DNA of 64,000 nucleotides from Hymenobacter convexus (GCF_030580955.1 NZ_JAUQON010000003.1:310001-374000); one strand, 5' to 3'; positions 35,635 to 43,908 are shown, counted from the first letter of the stretch. Numbers and translations: made by a program. The notes: generated by a model from the sequence alone, not told the origin.

Positions 35635-36579
35635 TCAGACCCAGAAAGTGGGTGAGCCGCCGTTGTCGCGCACCTGCACCAGCTGGGGCGCGGCGGCCGG
35701 ACTGCGCGCGTCGAGGTATTCCTGCAGGCGGGCCTGGTACTTGGTGGCGGCGGCCTGGGCCTGCTGGCTCAGGGCCGACACCACCTCGGCCGGCGCGGCC
35801 TGGCGCTGACGAATCGACTCGTTATCCGAGAGCAGGCGCAGGCTCGTGCCGGTCAGGGCCACGTTCAAACTCAGGATGCCGTTGGCAAAGGCCTGGTGGG
35901 CCACGAAGGGCCGCACCAGACCCAGCAGCCTGAGCGTGTCGGCGCTGGGCGTTTCGCCGCCGGCCAGCCCCTCGCGCAGCTGCTCCAGCAACTCCTCCCC
36001 CAGCACGTCGCTCAGCTCAAACTCCTCCACCTGCCGCAGCGTGGGCAGCAGGGCCAGAAAGAAGCGCCGGCTCCCGCCGGTGGCCACGTACTGGCCCAGC
36101 TGCGCGGCTGAGGCGACCAGCAGCTGCTTGCGGCTGCGATACTCGCTGGAGTCCAGCTCGTCGGCGTAGTCCTGGGCGTGGGCATCGAGCCAGGCCAGGG
36201 CCACGTCGAGCAGCTTGTCGCCGGCGGCCGCGGCGGCTTCGATGAAGTTGTTGTACACCCACTGGCGCGAGGGGGCCGCCTTGTCGGTGGCCACCTCCAG
36301 CATGCCCAGCTCGCCAAACGAAACGCTCAGGAACGGGGCCGCCTCGAGCACCACGTAGTAGGCCAGCGCGTCGCGGAACTTGCTGCGCAGCGCCACCAGC
36401 TGGGCCGGCGGGCTCTCGGCCGGCAGGCTGCCCAGCTGCTCGACCAGCCCCTCGCCCAGCACCGGTACCAGGTACAGGGCCTCGGCCTGGCCCACGAAGC
36501 TGAGCACCGTCTCCAGGTTCATGTTCTTGTGCACGGTGCCCAGGTGGGCCTTCAATTCCGCTACCGTATTGAATAGCAT
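35635..36579 (-). CDS. Phage structural protein, DUF6712-like
   Basis: A 314-residue protein immediately downstream of the portal gene. The N-terminus (NTVAELKAHLGTVHKNMNLETVLSFV) and the helical body (FRDALAYYVVLEAAPFLSVSFGELGM) resemble the DUF6712 family of Bacteroidota phages, as far as I can judge by eye. Position suggests a head-tail connector or head completion role. No motif fixes the function. Confidence 0.6.
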   Translation of the reverse strand: MLFNTVAELKAHLGTVHKNMNLETVLSFVGQAEALYLVPVLGEGLVEQLGSLPAESPPAQLVALRSKFRDALAYYVVLEAAPFLSVSFGELGMLEVATDKAAPSRQWVYNNFIEAAAAAGDKLLDVALAWLDAHAQDYADELDSSEYRSRKQLLVASAAQLGQYVATGGSRRFFLALLPTLRQVEEFELSDVLGEELLEQLREGLAGGETPSADTLRLLGLVRPFVAHQAFANGILSLNVALTGTSLRLLSDNESIRQRQAAPAEVVSALSQQAQAAATKYQARLQEYLDARSPAAAPQLVQVRDNGGSPTFWV

Positions 36580-36609
36580 AATCTTACCTTATAAGTTAAG
36601 TTTTGGGGC

Positions 36610-37878
36610 CTACATGGCCTTGTTGGCCACCTTTTGCTGCCCCGTGGGGTTCTCGGCCAGCGTGGTCAGGTCCACGTCCTCGAAGCCGAACTGGTGGGCC
36701 GGGTTGAAGCCCATGATTTTGTGGGCCGCTTTGAGCGTCTGGAGCAGAATCTTGCGCTTGGTGGGCGTGCGCAGGGCGATGTGCAGCTGGTAGCTGATGC
36801 GCTTCTCGGAGCCCGAGCCGCCGAACTTGCCGCCGGTGTCGATGCCGGCCAGGCTCGGGTCAATGCCGTGGCCGGAGGTGTGGGCGATGTTAGCCTGCGT
36901 ATTCACCGAATCGTAGGCTTTATCGCTCATCTTGTTCTCGATGGGCACGATTTCCCAGCCCGGCAGGGCCTTGCCCATCGCGTCCACGGCGAACTTGGAC
37001 ACGAAGGCCTTGTCCGCGTTTTCCACGCCGGCCAGCATCTCGTTCATGCTGCCCATCAGCTCGCGCTCGGCCGCTTTCTGCTTCTCGGCGTCGCCAAACT
37101 GGTCGAAATAGCCCTGCGGGATTTTGATGTGGTACTTGAGGTTGTAGCCGTTGTCGAGGCCCGCGCTGTGGAAGCGCGGGATTTTGTTGCTCACCTCCGT
37201 CCACTTGCGCGTGCCCCAGTAGGGCGGCATGTCGTAGTATTTCTGCCCCGGCGTCCAGTCGCGGCCGTGCAGCAGGCACTCGCCGTACTTGCTCGGGCTG
37301 AGCGGGTCGTAGGCCGGCAGCACCTGGGCCTCGTCGGCGCGGAAATTGCGCCAGTCGTGGTGCAGGGCGTAGCGGTCGGGCCGGGCCTTGGTCGTCACCA
37401 GGGCGCGCACCACCGTGGCGTCGAAGCTCTGGATGCCCTCCACGTAGTTTTTCGAGGCCAGCGAGAGCACCGAGAAGTAGTTGGCAAAGCCTTCGAGGTT
37501 GTAGGCCAGGCTCTGCATGGCCGCGTCCCCATCGATGGACTCGAACCACTCCTCCATCTCGGTGTCAATCACCGGCTCAACGACGATTTTGCCCTCCTTC
37601 ACCGTCCGCGAAAAGCACCCTACCCGCGAGCCCAGCAGAAAATCCCGGGCCGTGGTGATGAGTTGCGGCTTGAGGTGGTTGTTGTAAATCAGCTCCAGCA
37701 TCTGCTGCGGCTGGAGGTTATCCTTGCCCCAGGGCGCAATCTTCAGGCCCCCGCTGGTGAGCGGCGCGGCCCCGAAATTGACGTCCTGGGCCTTATCGCT
37801 CTTGGTGAGCTCGACCAGGGCCTGCGCGCCGGGCAGGATGAAGAGCCCCGCCCCTACTTCTTTGATGTCCCGTCTCAT
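36610..37878 (-). CDS. Phage portal protein
   Basis: A 422-residue protein identified as portal from its position after terminase, its size, and portal-like features: a helical start with LTKSDKAQDVNFG, LQPQQMLELIYNNHLKPQLITTARDFLLG, a central beta-rich wing, and a long C-terminal helix region. Portals form a 12-mer at the unique capsid vertex for DNA entry and tail attachment. The sequence differs from SPP1 or HK97 portals, so a profile search would help. Confidence 0.7.
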   Translation of the reverse strand: MRRDIKEVGAGLFILPGAQALVELTKSDKAQDVNFGAAPLTSGGLKIAPWGKDNLQPQQMLELIYNNHLKPQLITTARDFLLGSRVGCFSRTVKEGKIVVEPVIDTEMEEWFESIDGDAAMQSLAYNLEGFANYFSVLSLASKNYVEGIQSFDATVVRALVTTKARPDRYALHHDWRNFRADEAQVLPAYDPLSPSKYGECLLHGRDWTPGQKYYDMPPYWGTRKWTEVSNKIPRFHSAGLDNGYNLKYHIKIPQGYFDQFGDAEKQKAAERELMGSMNEMLAGVENADKAFVSKFAVDAMGKALPGWEIVPIENKMSDKAYDSVNTQANIAHTSGHGIDPSLAGIDTGGKFGGSGSEKRISYQLHIALRTPTKRKILLQTLKAAHKIMGFNPAHQFGFEDVDLTTLAENPTGQQKVANKAM

Positions 37879-37884
37879 AAGTGC

Positions 37885-38187
37885 TTAGCCGTGCAGGATG
37901 CGCTGCCCGTTGAAATGGGTGAGCAGGCAGATTTTGAGCGCGAAGGATTTACTGGTGGCGCAGTCCACCAGCTGCAGCGTGCCTTTCTCTTTCACCTTGT
38001 AGCGAAAGCCGCCGCTGGTGGCACTGGCCGCCGGGCCGACGCCCGAGAGCCCGCCCTTGCGCACGGCCGCCTTGCTGCCCTTGGTGCCGCTGGTTTTGTA
38101 GTAGCCGATTGAGAAGGCCCGCCCCTGGCCGCTGGCTTCGTGCTGGTCGATTTCGGCCAGCACCGTCCGTATATGAATCCCTTGCAT
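37885..38187 (-). CDS. Small phage protein between terminase and portal
   Basis: A 100-residue basic protein (RYKVKEKGTLQLVDCATSKSFALKICLLTHFN in its second half, given here in parts: RYKVKEKGTLQ, VDCATSKSF). It lies seven bases upstream of the portal start, so it is in the portal transcript. No family is recognised. Confidence 0.6.
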   Translation of the reverse strand: MQGIHIRTVLAEIDQHEASGQGRAFSIGYYKTSGTKGSKAAVRKGGLSGVGPAASATSGGFRYKVKEKGTLQLVDCATSKSFALKICLLTHFNGQRILHG

Positions 38188-38407
38188 GGACTCAAATTGC
38201 CGTTTTCACCTCCCGGCGGGTAGGACGGAAATAAATTATTGCCTGTTTTCGACCTACAAGCCAGAAAACCAGGCACAACGCCCGGCCGGCGGTCGTTTTT
38301 TTATTGCGTGACCCACGCGAGAGAGCGCGCCCTTTAGCGCTGGGCAATTGCCAAAACGGCCATTTTGAGGAATATATGAACGGGGGTATGGGGGTGGGTC
38401 AGGACAC

Positions 38408-38441
38408 AAAAACGGCCCTGACACTAATGCCAGGGCCGTTT
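38408..38441 (-). terminator. Terminator between terminase and portal transcripts
   Basis: Stem CGGCCCTG with complement and loop ACACTAATGC, followed on the minus strand by a T run. It splits the terminase transcript from the portal unit. The rest of 38188-38496 is AT-rich and shows nothing else. Confidence 0.75.
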
Positions 38442-38496
38442 GTTGATTGATGCAGGTGGCAATTGCCACCTGCTTAATTGGGATTACCTTGTGTCT

Positions 38497-38772
38497 ATGT
38501 TACAGAGACGCATTCAAAGCTGGATGATACCGGCCACCAGAGGCCTTGGCGCTTTGATACTATCTGCGCTCATGCACTGGTTCTTGATAGACGCCGTACT
38601 CAATTTGCCTAATGGGTTGCCCCTGTTACTGCTGATTGCCGCCGCCGAGTTAGTAGCATTTATCATTTGGGCCAGACAAGGCAAATGGCTTTGGGCTTCA
38701 GTTCCACTATTGGGATATGGCCTGGCTATCCTGTTGCTAGTGAGAATGCTGATAGCGGAATCTACTCCTTAA
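38497..38772 (+). CDS. Small plus-strand membrane protein (moron candidate)
   Basis: A 91-residue protein with three hydrophobic segments (about 12-32, 37-55, 62-85). It is one of only two plus-strand genes in the element and stands between the terminase and portal units. Its composition is AT-richer than the flanking genes. These features fit a moron expressed in the lysogen. ATG 38497 was chosen; an earlier start at 38440 would lie inside the terminator arm. Confidence 0.6.
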   Translation: MLQRRIQSWMIPATRGLGALILSALMHWFLIDAVLNLPNGLPLLLLIAAAELVAFIIWARQGKWLWASVPLLGYGLAILLLVRMLIAESTP

Positions 38773-38784
38773 CTATTTGTCAAG

Positions 38785-40281
38785 TTACTCCCGCCCCAAG
38801 AAGTACACGGGCTCGAAGCGCTGGGCCTGGCCAAAGAGGTGGCCGTACTTGCGGTAGACGATGTTATCAAAGCAGTCCGAGAGGTGAGTGGCCCGCTCCT
38901 GGTCGATGCTGCTCTTCTCGGAGTTCTTGTTCTTGGTCCAGTCGGGGTTGATGGGCGACTGCTGGATGGAGATGATGAGGAACTTGCACTTGTTGCGGTT
39001 GAAGCGCATGACGGGCAGGCGCGGGTTGTTCTCGGCCAGCAACTGGTTGATGGCAATGTGCTTGAGGCGGTGGTCGGGGTCGAGGCCCTGCACCATCAGG
39101 GTCGATTTCCACCCCCGGGCCGCCAGGCCCTGCTGGATGGTTTGGTAGAGCGTCAGGTTGGAGCCTACCTGCTTGTTGTTGCCGTTGCGGTCCCCGTAGA
39201 GGAGCAGCTCCTTGCGCTCGTGGCTCTCGTAGGTGTCGCAGAACTTATCCACCAGCGCATCGAGCACGGTGGTGCTGCTCTGCTTGACCCATAACGCATC
39301 GAGGGCGCGGAACTCATTGCCGTGCTCCTGGCACACGATAAGAGAAGTAAAGGCCGCGTTGAAGTCGAAGCTCAGCTCCAGCAGCCGTTTGGGGTCGCGG
39401 TCCGAGTCGATGCTGAGCGTGAGCCCGGTTTCGTCGTCGTGCACGTAGGTGTACGTTTTCCAAACCCCGTGCTTTTCCTCCGAGAAGCTGGGGTAGAACG
39501 AGTTGGGCAGCTTGGTCAGGCGCTTGTTCATCACCTCCACGTCCCACTCCAGGGGCGTCATGCCGTTGCGCAAATCGCGCAGGTACTTCTCGCCCAGCAC
39601 GTGGACGTTATCGTAGGCCGTGGATTCGAGAAAAAAGTGGTTTTCGGGGTCTTCCTGGGCCAGGTCTTCGGTTTTAAATACCCACTGGCCCGAGGGCAGC
39701 CAGGGCACGGACGTGTAATCGCAGAAGGTTTGGTGGTGCTCGTCCTTAAAGCGGTAGATGTTGCCCCGAATCATCGGGCGCAGGATTTTATTGACGTGCT
39801 CCTCCTTCATCAGGGCCGACTCGTCGATGTGGCCGAAGTCGTAGTTGCCGCCCCGGGCCAGCTCGGCCCGGTCCATGCTTAGCAGCTGGATGGTGTAGCC
39901 ATTCAAAAACGAAATGACGTTTTCATAATTGCTGGGGGGCTGGTAGGGCTTAATCCACTCGGCTGGCGGCCGCTTGCCCTTCACGTAGTGCCCGAAACCC
40001 GATTTGAGGTCGTACTCGCGCAGTCCGTGGGCCTGCCAGGCCCCTTCCATCGCCGGCAGGGTGTTGCTCAGCAGCTGGGTGTAGGTCAGGCCCGCCAGAA
40101 AGCCCTTGGCCCGGGGCAGGTAGTTCATCTGCACCCGCGTTTCGTGGCCGGCCACGGTGGTTTTGCCCGAGCCCCGGCCGCCCACGAAGCTGCGGCGCTT
40201 CTGCCGGGCGGCCAGAAACTGCCGCTGCTTTTCGTTAACGTAGACGCGCCGGCGCTCCTGCTCGAAACTACTCCGCTTCAT
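38785..40281 (-). CDS. Phage terminase large subunit
   Basis: A 498-residue terminase. The ATPase has Walker A GGRGSGKTT (34-42) and Walker B with catalytic acid YDFGHIDESALM (near 152). The C-terminal RNase H-like nuclease shows acidic LSFDFNAAF (near 305) and LLYGDRNGNN (near 350). The enzyme cuts concatemers and pumps DNA into the prohead. All motifs look intact. It overlaps the small subunit gene by 14 bases. Confidence 0.95.
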   Translation of the reverse strand: MKRSSFEQERRRVYVNEKQRQFLAARQKRRSFVGGRGSGKTTVAGHETRVQMNYLPRAKGFLAGLTYTQLLSNTLPAMEGAWQAHGLREYDLKSGFGHYVKGKRPPAEWIKPYQPPSNYENVISFLNGYTIQLLSMDRAELARGGNYDFGHIDESALMKEEHVNKILRPMIRGNIYRFKDEHHQTFCDYTSVPWLPSGQWVFKTEDLAQEDPENHFFLESTAYDNVHVLGEKYLRDLRNGMTPLEWDVEVMNKRLTKLPNSFYPSFSEEKHGVWKTYTYVHDDETGLTLSIDSDRDPKRLLELSFDFNAAFTSLIVCQEHGNEFRALDALWVKQSSTTVLDALVDKFCDTYESHERKELLLYGDRNGNNKQVGSNLTLYQTIQQGLAARGWKSTLMVQGLDPDHRLKHIAINQLLAENNPRLPVMRFNRNKCKFLIISIQQSPINPDWTKNKNSEKSSIDQERATHLSDCFDNIVYRKYGHLFGQAQRFEPVYFLGRE

Positions 40282-40783
40282 CGCTCACGTCCTCGTAATC
40301 GGTGTCCTCGGTCGATTCCTGCTCGCGCAGCACGGCCGGGTCGGTGCTGAAGTCCATCGGCACCGGAATGAGGAAGGCCTTCGGGTCGAGTGCCGTCTTT
40401 TCGGCCTCGAAGAGGCCCAGCAGCTTGTCGGCGTTTTCCTGGGCGCGGATGGCCGCGCCGATGTCGCCGTTTTTTCTCGCCAGGTTGCCCAGCAGCTTGT
40501 AGTTCTCGTGGGAAATGACGCGCTGGCCCTTCTTGTCCACCTCCTCAATGCTACCGTAGAGCTTGATGCTGTCGCGCACGATAGCGTAGAGTTGCGGCTG
40601 GCTCAGCTCGAACTCCTTTTCCAACGTGGCCAGCACCTGGTTGCGGCCGAAGCCCAGGCAGAGCAGGCCGTGGGCCTTTCGATACTTAGCGAGCATTTCC
40701 AACTCGTCGGGCTTGAGGTCAAGGCCATCGACCAGGTGCGAGCGGTACTTATCGAGTTTGTCGGGTTTGCCGAGTTTTTTCAT
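40268..40783 (-). CDS. Terminase small subunit-like protein
   Basis: A 171-residue protein directly before the large subunit with a 14-base overlap. An N-terminal helical DNA-binding region includes a turn like an HTH (GFGRNQVLATLEKEFELSQPQLYAIVRD), then a helical oligomerisation region (YKLLGNLARKNGDIGAAIRAQENADKLLG) and an acidic tail. This is the usual plan of a terminase small subunit, which recognises phage DNA. ATG 40783 follows the T run of a hairpin; a GTG at 40801 lies inside the hairpin and is less likely. Confidence 0.75.
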   Translation of the reverse strand: MKKLGKPDKLDKYRSHLVDGLDLKPDELEMLAKYRKAHGLLCLGFGRNQVLATLEKEFELSQPQLYAIVRDSIKLYGSIEEVDKKGQRVISHENYKLLGNLARKNGDIGAAIRAQENADKLLGLFEAEKTALDPKAFLIPVPMDFSTDPAVLREQESTEDTDYEDVSDEAE

Positions 40784-40818
40784 AAAAAGCGGGGTTGCCA
40801 CCTAAGTAGCAACCCCGC
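40784..40818 (-). terminator. Terminator whose T run touches the terS start
   Basis: Ten-base arms GCGGGGTTGC and complement (40789-40798, 40809-40818), loop of ten, and on the minus strand a TTTTT run that ends exactly at the terS ATG. It follows the SymE-like gene. Confidence 0.85.
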
Positions 40819-40840
40819 CCAAGGCAGCAGTAGGACGGTT

Positions 40841-41041
40841 TTAGCCGGCCAGCACGGGCAGGCCAATGGCCCGCAGCACCAAGCAGCCATTACTCACCTC
40901 TACATCGACTTGGTGGCCCGCCTCGAACCCGGCGGCTTCGAGCCATTTGCCCTTGAGCAGTATTTGGGCAATCGGGGTCACGACCTTCCACTTGCCAGCG
41001 CGCCAGCGGCGCTCAATCTTGATTTTACGGTTGCACTTCAT
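40841..41041 (-). CDS. SymE-like protein
   Basis: A 66-residue protein. Residues 26-58 match the SymE toxin domain: [20 protein letters not shown], then NGCLVLRA, almost the same as E. coli SymE in this region (LKGQWLEAAGF...VDV...GCIVL). SymE is an SOS-induced AbrB-like fold protein reported to condense the nucleoid or degrade RNA. The phage protein lacks the long C-terminal part of E. coli SymE. It is single-gene, bounded downstream by a terminator and upstream by a leader motif shared with the DUF932 gene. Function here may be regulation or toxicity. Confidence 0.85.
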   Translation of the reverse strand: MKCNRKIKIERRWRAGKWKVVTPIAQILLKGKWLEAAGFEAGHQVDVEVSNGCLVLRAIGLPVLAG

Positions 41042-41044
41042 GGT

Positions 41045-41144
41045 TTTTGAGATGTTGTAATGGGATGAACTGATGTGTTTTCAGGGTAATTGCCCTACCT
41101 TCGCTGCTCATTCATCGGAGTTGAGATGCCGATGTGTGAACTGA
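41045..41144 (-). promoter_or_regulatory. Tandem copies of a phage leader motif
   Basis: On the minus strand two copies of ATCAGTTCA, 8-11 bases, CATCTCAA occur here in tandem, with a six-codon frame (MNEQRR) between them. The second copy ends six bases before the SymE-like ATG. The same motif precedes the DUF932 gene at 43771-43796. Confidence 0.5.
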
Positions 41145-41146
41145 TA

Positions 41147-41174
41147 GAAAGGCCCGGCCCCCGCCGGGCCTTTC
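41147..41174 (-). terminator. Intrinsic terminator
   Basis: Stem GAAAGGCCCGGC with its complement, then TTTC on the minus strand. It lies five bases past the stop of the gene at 41180-41845. Confidence 0.8.
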
Positions 41175-41179
41175 GATAT

Positions 41180-41845
41180 TTAAAAGGGGGGCTCCTCCCC
41201 TGGTGGCGCCGGTTGCCGGCCCTGCATGAGCCCCAGCAAATCGGTGGCGTAGCGCATGGTGAGCCGAAAGCCGGCGCTACGCCCGAAGGCCTCGGCCAGC
41301 CGGTGGCCCAGGGTTTGGGGTTGGTAGGTGTGCGCGCCACGGGGATGGGCCACGATGAATTGCCAGAGGTCATCAGGGCTCAGCTCCGGGCCTCCGTGGC
41401 TGAGCACCTGGGCCTGCACGTCGAGGGGCATGCCCTCCGGCCCGCAGTAGCTGCGCAGCAACTGCGGCGTGAAGTGGTTCGCGTCGCCCCAGCGGCGCAG
41501 GCTGGCCTCGGTGGTGCTCACCAGGCCACCGGCAATGCGGCCCCAGGGCGTAAGGTCGGGCTGCTCATCACCGCCCACCTCCACGAAGGCCCGCAGCTGC
41601 GTCATGGGGCAATGGCTCTGCTCGATTATCCACTCCAGTATCTGCTCGCTGGGCAGCGCCGGCGGCTGGGGCCGGCCCTGGCCATCGAGCAGGCTCAGGG
41701 GCTCCAGGCCGTAGGCGGCCAGCAGCTTGGCCGTTTGCACGTTGAAGTGCCGCTGCTGGCCGACTACCGAGGCGAAGGCGTAGTACCCCGGCTCGTCGAG
41801 GGTGCGCTTGCGCATCACCCGCTTCTTCTGGTCACCCTTCGGCAT
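41180..41845 (-). CDS. Hypothetical phage protein of the accessory block
   Basis: A 221-residue protein with a basic start (MPKGDQKKRVMRKRTLDEPG). The body is helical (QTAKLLAAYGLEPLSLLDG, EQILEWIIEQSHCPMTQLRA, PQLLRSYCGPEGMPLDVQAQ) and the end is Pro-rich. It overlaps the stop of the RarA-C-like gene by 14 bases, so the two proteins are made from one message and may work together. No family is recognised. Confidence 0.6.
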   Translation of the reverse strand: MPKGDQKKRVMRKRTLDEPGYYAFASVVGQQRHFNVQTAKLLAAYGLEPLSLLDGQGRPQPPALPSEQILEWIIEQSHCPMTQLRAFVEVGGDEQPDLTPWGRIAGGLVSTTEASLRRWGDANHFTPQLLRSYCGPEGMPLDVQAQVLSHGGPELSPDDLWQFIVAHPRGAHTYQPQTLGHRLAEAFGRSAGFRLTMRYATDLLGLMQGRQPAPPGEEPPF

Positions 41846-42488
41846 CGGGCACGGGGGCGTCGTCTTCGGGGAACAAGCTCAGCACTTTAACCGGGGCAGC
41901 CGGCTCAGGCGGCGTCTCGCCATGGAACATCGACGGCGCCGGGCTGCCCACGGCATCCATCGCCAGTTGCCGGTACTCGTGCTCGCCGGGCACGCTGCCC
42001 GAGTCGGCCAGCAGCGTGCCAGTAAAGAAAAAATGGCGCCACCCCCGGCCCAGCCGCCGGCCGCGCTCGTTGTGCTTGTCGAGCGCGAAGTCGGGCACTT
42101 CCAGGTGCACGTGCTCGTGCCGCATCCAGTGGTAGAGCAGCGCGTGGTCGACCACGCGGCTCTTGGGCGCGCGGCAGAGCAGCAGCACGGCGTGGGTGAG
42201 AAACAGGCGCTCGGGCTGGTTCTTGTCCTCTTTCTTGGTGGCCTGCAGCTTGTGGTGCTGGTAAAGGGCCTGAATCTCGGCCACGATGCCGGGCACGGCC
42301 AGGCCCACGTCCTCGCTGGCCATGATGCGCAGGCGCTTCCACACGTACTCCTGGTAGGAAGAGTTGAACAGCTCCACGGCCCAATACATGGCCTCCTCTT
42401 CCATCCCGCGACGGATGCACTTTTGCAGGGCGCTCGACACTTCGAAGAAGTCGTAGCCTTTCTTGGTTCTTAAATCGTACTTGCTCAT
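41832..42488 (-). CDS. Stand-alone RarA/MgsA C-terminal domain protein
   Basis: A 218-residue protein whose residues about 12-150 match the C-terminal (MgsA_C, tetramerisation) region of the AAA+ protein RarA/MgsA: FFEVSSALQKCIRRGMEEEA, YVWKRLRIMASEDVGLA (near 55), and CRAPKSRVVDHALL (near 107). E. coli RarA has the same order (LISALHKSVRG, YVARRCLAIASEDVG, LACAPKS). There are no Walker motifs anywhere, so the AAA+ motor is missing, not merely degenerate. RarA acts at stalled replication forks with SSB. This could be a replication accessory factor or a decoy that pairs with host RarA. ATG 42488 is chosen; the longer frame has no support. Confidence 0.85.
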   Translation of the reverse strand: MSKYDLRTKKGYDFFEVSSALQKCIRRGMEEEAMYWAVELFNSSYQEYVWKRLRIMASEDVGLAVPGIVAEIQALYQHHKLQATKKEDKNQPERLFLTHAVLLLCRAPKSRVVDHALLYHWMRHEHVHLEVPDFALDKHNERGRRLGRGWRHFFFTGTLLADSGSVPGEHEYRQLAMDAVGSPAPSMFHGETPPEPAAPVKVLSLFPEDDAPVPDAEG

Positions 42489-42513
42489 TGAGTTAGGGCA
42501 AAGGCGTAGCCAG

Positions 42514-42540
42514 GCCTCCGACCGCTGAGCGGCCGGAGGC
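42514..42540 (-). other. Strong intergenic hairpin
   Basis: Arms GCCTCCG and CCGCT with complements form a roughly 12-base stem with a tiny loop. No T run follows, so it is not a normal terminator. It lies between the DUF932 and RarA-C-like genes and may be an RNA processing or stability element. Confidence 0.5.
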
Positions 42541-42566
42541 ACAGGTACATGGTTAATAATGAGGGG

Positions 42567-43766
42567 TTAGGCGCGCTGCATGTAGAACTGGTGCGCCTCG
42601 ATGTGCCGGCCGATGATGAGGCCGCTGGGCGTGGTCTTCAGCGCCTCGGTGGTGTGGTTGTAGATGTCCCACAGGCTGCCGTCGCCGAAGTTGGTTTGCG
42701 CGCGCAGCTCGCCGCGGATGATGCGCAGCTGGGCCTCGCTCACCACCGACTCGGAGTAAAACAGCTCCCCGAGGATTTCGTGGATGAGGCGCGGGTTGAC
42801 CTCCACCTGCTTCATTTTGTCGGAATCCAGCTGAAGCTTGCGGTAGTGCTCCTCCAGCCGGTCGGCGGCCTTGCCCAGCATCGTGTTGAGCTCCTGCACC
42901 AGGTTGCCGTTGTGCATGGCCAGGGCCTTGAAGTCGCCGGCGAACATCATGTTCGAGCACACAATCACGCGCGAGCCGCCTACTACGCCCACCTGCATGC
43001 TCTTATCGTAGCTGTTGCGGAAACCCAAGCACATATCCTGCTCGCCGTTGAACCCTTCCACCGTCAGGTGGCCGAACATCTGCTGGCCCTTGCGATTCTC
43101 CTGGTAGCGCTCGTCCTTCACCTTCAGCCCGCGCTTGTCGAGCTGCTCCTTCACCGACGTAATCAAATCGAGGTGGCTCAAGGGCGAGTACGTTTTCGTA
43201 CTCGCCGGCACGGCCGCGTTCAGGATGAGCTCCAGCGCTTCCGAGCGGAAGGCCTGGCGCTCGGCCGGGGCCACCGGATGCACCGGCGCGGGCGGCGTCG
43301 ACTCCCGCACCACGGCGGCATCGAGGATACCCAGCGCCTCGGCCAGCGCTTCGTTGCCGAACGACTCATTGGCCAGGTCTTCGTCGGTGGGCTCGGGCAG
43401 CTCCACGCGCTCGGGAGCGGCGGGCGACGACCAGCTGGCGGCAAAGTCAGCCTCGGCCTGGTTCATCAGGGCCACGCTGTCGAGCGGGGCGGCGGGCTGC
43501 TCGGCTTCCGCCGGCGCGGCTTCGGCCACTACGGCCGGGGCGGCGGCCGGCTTGCGGCCGGGGCGGGTGGCCAGCTTGGTCAGGGCCTCAGCGGCCAACT
43601 CATCGCGCAGGGTGTCGAGCGTCTTGCCCAGCTTGCTGCCGGCGGGCAGGTTCGCCTCGCTCTCGTACTGGCTATTGATGAAGTCGAGCAGCAGGTCGAG
43701 CTTCTGGGCGGTGGTTTCGGCTGCCAGAGCAGTCTTGATGGCGGCGGTTGCGGTTAACTTTTTCAT
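42567..43766 (-). CDS. DUF932 phage/plasmid-like protein
   Basis: A 399-residue protein. The N-terminal third is Ala/Pro/Glu-rich and poorly conserved. The C-terminal part (about 190-399) has the DUF932 pattern: GFRNSYDKSMQVGVVGGSRV, CSNMMFAGD, and WDIYNHTTEALKTTP near the end. DUF932 proteins are common on phages and plasmids, with unknown biochemical role, and are thought to act in DNA metabolism. ATG 43766 gives the normal start (MKKLTATAAIK). A shared leader motif lies just upstream. Confidence 0.88.
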   Translation of the reverse strand: MKKLTATAAIKTALAAETTAQKLDLLLDFINSQYESEANLPAGSKLGKTLDTLRDELAAEALTKLATRPGRKPAAAPAVVAEAAPAEAEQPAAPLDSVALMNQAEADFAASWSSPAAPERVELPEPTDEDLANESFGNEALAEALGILDAAVVRESTPPAPVHPVAPAERQAFRSEALELILNAAVPASTKTYSPLSHLDLITSVKEQLDKRGLKVKDERYQENRKGQQMFGHLTVEGFNGEQDMCLGFRNSYDKSMQVGVVGGSRVIVCSNMMFAGDFKALAMHNGNLVQELNTMLGKAADRLEEHYRKLQLDSDKMKQVEVNPRLIHEILGELFYSESVVSEAQLRIIRGELRAQTNFGDGSLWDIYNHTTEALKTTPSGLIIGRHIEAHQFYMQRA

Positions 43767-43770
43767 GGGG

Positions 43771-43796
43771 TTGTTTGAGATGTGTAAGTGGTGAAC
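43771..43796 (-). promoter_or_regulatory. Leader motif upstream of DUF932
   Basis: On the minus strand ATCAGTTCA, nine bases, CATCTCAA, ending five bases before the DUF932 ATG. It matches the two copies in front of the SymE-like gene. Confidence 0.5.
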
Positions 43797-43870
43797 TGAT
43801 GATATAAAGTTCTTCATACAGAACCAGTTACAGAAGCCAAACAACCTTTATTTTCTAATAAGATTCTGGC

Positions 43871-43908
43871 AAAAAAAGCCCCGTAGTGTAGACTACGGGG
43901 CTTTTTTT
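43871..43908 (-). terminator. Bidirectional terminator overlapping the end of the proline-repeat gene
   Basis: Arms AAAAAAAGCCCCGTAG and complement with a short loop and T runs on both sides. The last codons and stop (TAG) of the gene at 43893-44456 are in the hairpin arm. Confidence 0.88.
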
